64,000 nucleotides of DNA, from contig NZ_JBGGTQ010000012.1 in assembly GCF_041320705.1 (NCBI RefSeq), positions 1-64,000 on the forward strand. Direction: 5' to 3'. The notes beneath the pieces were generated by a model. The model was not told the DNA's origin, searched no databases, and saw only the letters and a program-made list of their open reading frames with translations. Shown here one piece after another: positions 61,928 through 64,000 of the stretch. The position numbers and the translations under genes are program-made. Numbering within the stretch: the stretch's first letter is position 1; each line of letters starts with the position of its first letter. Origin of the DNA: Kineococcus mangrovi. GTDB taxonomy: Bacteria > Actinomycetota > Actinomycetes > Actinomycetales > Kineococcaceae.

Positions 61928-62274
61928 GGGTTCCTCCCGGGGGGGCCGGTCGTCGCGCGGGGCCGGAGCGCCGGGTCCGCGAGGTCGGGTCGGTGTCGGG
62001 CCGTTGAGGTCTGCGGGGTGCTGAGCACTGGTGAACCTCCCGTTCCACTCGTGTTGCTTAACGGTGACACGTGTTGAAGAAACCGGCAACCCCCTTCCCC
62101 GACCGATCGGCCGGCGGCCGGGGTGAGACCACCGCTGTCGGGTCGACGCCCTCGCCCGAGAGCTCGGCCGGCCCTGTCCAGGCCACCGTCGGCGCGCAGT
62201 GGCATCATCGATCCGGCCCGGCCGTGGAACGCGGTGCGGCGCACGACGGACCAGCCCAGGGGGAGCGGAGCGGT
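61928..62274. promoter_or_regulatory. Divergent control region of the sugar locus
   Basis: 347 bases without a convincing gene between the Gfo/Idh and PfkB-like genes. It contains the palindrome ACACGTGT (62067-62074) with the central CG typical of LacI-family operators, set in the least GC-rich part of the region and flanked by two CGTGTTG direct copies. It is a plausible operator for the LacI regulator; promoter hexamers are not clear. Confidence 0.45.
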
Positions 62275-63213
62275 GTGAGCGGTCACTCCTCTGTCGCACC
62301 GCTGGTCGTGGTCGGGGCCGTCCACCGGGAGTACGTGCTGACGGTGCCCACCGCACCCGCACCGGGGGAGACGGTCCTGGCGAACGGGATGCGTCAGCAC
62401 CCCGGCGGTGGCGGGGTGCGCCAGGCGGTGGCGGCCTCCCGCGTGCTCGGGGGAGGCGTCGTCCTCCTTGGGTGCGTCGGGGACGACGCCTCCGGTGAGC
62501 TGCTGCTGCAGGAACTGCGCGCCGAAGGCGTCGACACCTCCGAGATCGAGATCGTTGGCTGGATGGCGACCGGGGTCGTCGTCGTGCAGGCCGTCGCCGG
62601 TGGTGGGAACGCGACCACCGTCGTCCCCGGAGCCAACTCCGAGGTGCCCGCCGCGCGGGTGGGGTCCGCCCTGGGGCGTCGTTGCGACGCCGCGTCCGTC
62701 GTCGTCGTGCAGGCCGACCTGCGTGCCGAGGTCGTGAGCGAGGCCCTGAGGGCCGCCGTGGCGGTGGGGGCGCGGTGCGTCCTGGACCTGGGGTCCCGGC
62801 TGCAGCTCGACCCGGACGAGCTGGCGTGCGGTGACCCACTGGTGGTGGACGAGGGAGGAGCCGCCTCGGTCCTCGGGCGCCCGGTCTCCGGGGTGGTCCA
62901 GGCGATGGACGCGGCCCGTGAGCTGCAGCGGTTCGCCCGGTCGTCGGTGGTGAGCGTCCAGGGGTACGGCGCCTGCTGGGCCGGCGGGGACGGCGAGGGG
63001 CGCGTGCCCGTCACCGGGGAACCGTCCACCCGGACCGGTGCGGGCACCGGCGCCTTGGCCGGAGTCCTGGCAGCGCGTCTGGCGGGCGGGGCCTCACTAG
63101 GATCAGCGGTCCAGGACGGGGTTCGAGCCGACGTCCTGCCGTCAGGGAGCACGGAGGAGCAGTCCCCCGTCCCGTGGCGGTCGAGGCGGGGGATGACGCG
63201 CCCGGAGGGGTGA
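62275..63213 (+). CDS. Ribokinase/PfkB-like protein with altered active site
   Basis: A 312-residue member of the ribokinase fold. The N-terminal VVVGAVHREYVLTVPTAPAPGETV and GCVGDDASGELLLQELRAEGVDTS are clear family features. However, the sugar-binding GGKGANQA motif reads GGGGVRQA, and the catalytic (D/N)TxGAGD motif reads RTGAGTGA, with Thr in place of the catalytic Asp. It is therefore likely an inactive or regulatory relative. The C-terminal ~30 residues are low-complexity. The GTG is preceded by GGGGGAGCGGAG. The LacI gene starts 34 bases downstream. Confidence 0.78.
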   Translation: MSGHSSVAPLVVVGAVHREYVLTVPTAPAPGETVLANGMRQHPGGGGVRQAVAASRVLGGGVVLLGCVGDDASGELLLQELRAEGVDTSEIEIVGWMATGVVVVQAVAGGGNATTVVPGANSEVPAARVGSALGRRCDAASVVVVQADLRAEVVSEALRAAVAVGARCVLDLGSRLQLDPDELACGDPLVVDEGGAASVLGRPVSGVVQAMDAARELQRFARSSVVSVQGYGACWAGGDGEGRVPVTGEPSTRTGAGTGALAGVLAARLAGGASLGSAVQDGVRADVLPSGSTEEQSPVPWRSRRGMTRPEG

Positions 63214-63247
63214 TCCTCCCCGGGTCCAGGTCTGATCGGAGTTCGAG

Positions 63248-64000
63248 GTGGCAGTCACCCGTGCTGACGTGGCACGACGGGCGGGGGTCTCACCGGCCGT
63301 CGTCAGCTACGTCGTCAACGGTGGACCGCGATCGGTGTCGGCCACGACCCGTTCCCGTGTCGAGGAAGCGATCGCGACCCTCGACTACCGGCCGAACGCG
63401 GTGGCCTCCGCCCTGCGGGGAGGCACGACGAAGTCGGTGGGCCTGCTCCTGCCCGGTCTGGTGAATCCGTACTTCACGGAACTGGCGCACGAGGTGGAGC
63501 GGGAGCTGTTCGTCCGCGGGAACACCTTGTCGATCGGGATGACCGACGACGACCCCGTCCGGGAGCGCGCCTACATCCGCTCGTTCGTCAGCCGGCGTTT
63601 CGACGGCCTGCTGGTGGTGTCCCCGCGGGGGGTCGGCGCGGTGACCGAGAGCCAGCTCGGGTCGACTCCGGTGGTCCTGCTGGACCCCAGCGCGGAGCAA
63701 CCGGGGTGTTCGTCCGTGCACGTGAACCACACGGAGGGCACGGCGCGCGCCACCGAGCACCTGCAGGGTCACGGCCACACCTCGATCGGCGTCGTGGCCG
63801 GGCCGCCGGCGACGCAGGTGACGGACCAGCGCATCGCCGGCTGGCGCCGGCAGCAGCAGAGCGCGGGTCTGGAGCACGGCTTCGACCTCCTCGCCCACGC
63901 GGACTTCTCGTCCTGGGGAGGGCTGACGGCGGCCCGGAACCTGCTGGGACACCACGGACGGCGAGATTCCCGCGATCGTCGCCCACCGACCGCCCTGGTC
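63248..64000 (+). CDS. LacI-family transcriptional regulator (partial, cut by window end)
   Basis: 251 residues visible of an expected ~335. The N-terminal HTH is RADVARRAGVSPAVVSYVVNG, followed by the hinge-helix region NAVASALRGG. The periplasmic-binding-protein-like effector domain starts with VGLLLPGLVNPYF and continues to RPPTALV at the window edge, in frame. It would repress the adjacent sugar locus until its sugar binds. The GTG at 63248 gives the normal HTH position but has no clear ribosome-binding site. Confidence 0.9.
   Translation, partial: MAVTRADVARRAGVSPAVVSYVVNGGPRSVSATTRSRVEEAIATLDYRPNAVASALRGGTTKSVGLLLPGLVNPYFTELAHEVERELFVRGNTLSIGMTDDDPVRERAYIRSFVSRRFDGLLVVSPRGVGAVTESQLGSTPVVLLDPSAEQPGCSSVHVNHTEGTARATEHLQGHGHTSIGVVAGPPATQVTDQRIAGWRRQQQSAGLEHGFDLLAHADFSSWGGLTAARNLLGHHGRRDSRDRRPPTALV

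Noticed and set aside
1-64000. CRISPR arrays
   Set aside because: No regularly spaced direct repeats were seen. The only tandem repetition is at protein level in the second CWB2 gene.
63900-64000. Frameshift near the end of the LacI gene
   Set aside because: The stretch GRRDSRDRR looked odd, but the frame continues into RPPTALV, the expected LacI-family strand, so the frame is intact to the window edge.

Overview
The window is very GC-rich DNA with actinobacterial features: GTG starts, SpoIIE-type phosphatases with RsbW-like ATPases, a mycobacterial-type EthA/EthR pair, a 135-residue Csp and CWB2 surface proteins. Chemotaxis genes, many c-di-GMP proteins and CWB2 proteins together suggest a motile Kineosporiales-like bacterium, perhaps Kineococcus. 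That assignment is inference; no taxonomic marker is present.

Layout: (a) 164-4093, a chemotaxis operon (cheB, cheR, cheY, a CheX-like phosphatase, and a receiver fused to a CheX/CheC-like domain) behind a sigma-28-like promoter. (b) 4159-24448, signalling and housekeeping genes: an EAL protein, a dolichol-phosphate-mannose-type glycosyltransferase, tRNA-Ser(TGA), a membrane GGDEF, a lipid kinase, oxidoreductases, an RsbW-like ATPase convergent with a LOV-GAF-SpoIIE blue-light phosphatase, a MASE1-PAS-GAF-GGDEF, and two paralogous membrane GGDEF-EAL proteins around a cold-shock gene and a DUF559-like gene. (c) 24449-36243, a surface-protein island: two large secreted CWB2 proteins, a GT-C glycosyltransferase, a decayed CWB2 pseudogene, a DUF234-type ATPase, a truncated membrane-protein gene and a third CWB2 protein. 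(d) 36335-44591, an acyltransferase-like membrane protein, a Baeyer-Villiger operon (EthA-like monooxygenase, hydrolase, alcohol dehydrogenase) divergent from ethR, a Phd-like small protein, a glutathionyl-hydroquinone-reductase-like protein and one IS982-family insertion. (e) 44595-52327, an apparently intact GGDEF-EAL, a GAF-SpoIIE-HATPase, an enone reductase, a TetR regulator and an EAL-DICT-LOV-GGDEF photoreceptor. (f) 52418-64000, a ROK kinase and a sugar or glycoside locus: ABC importer without ATPase, glycoside hydrolase, three types of dehydrogenase, a PfkB-like protein lacking its catalytic Asp, and a LacI regulator cut by the window end.

How it fits together: seven c-di-GMP proteins, two with LOV flavin-binding cassettes, lie in 48 kb beside chemotaxis and surface-layer-like genes. 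This looks like a hub linking light, redox or nutrient cues to the motile/attached switch and envelope remodelling. The surface island shows duplication and decay: a pseudogene, a truncated gene, and a 54-bp upstream element shared by a CWB2 gene and the truncated gene. All functional statements come from reading motifs; no database search was run.
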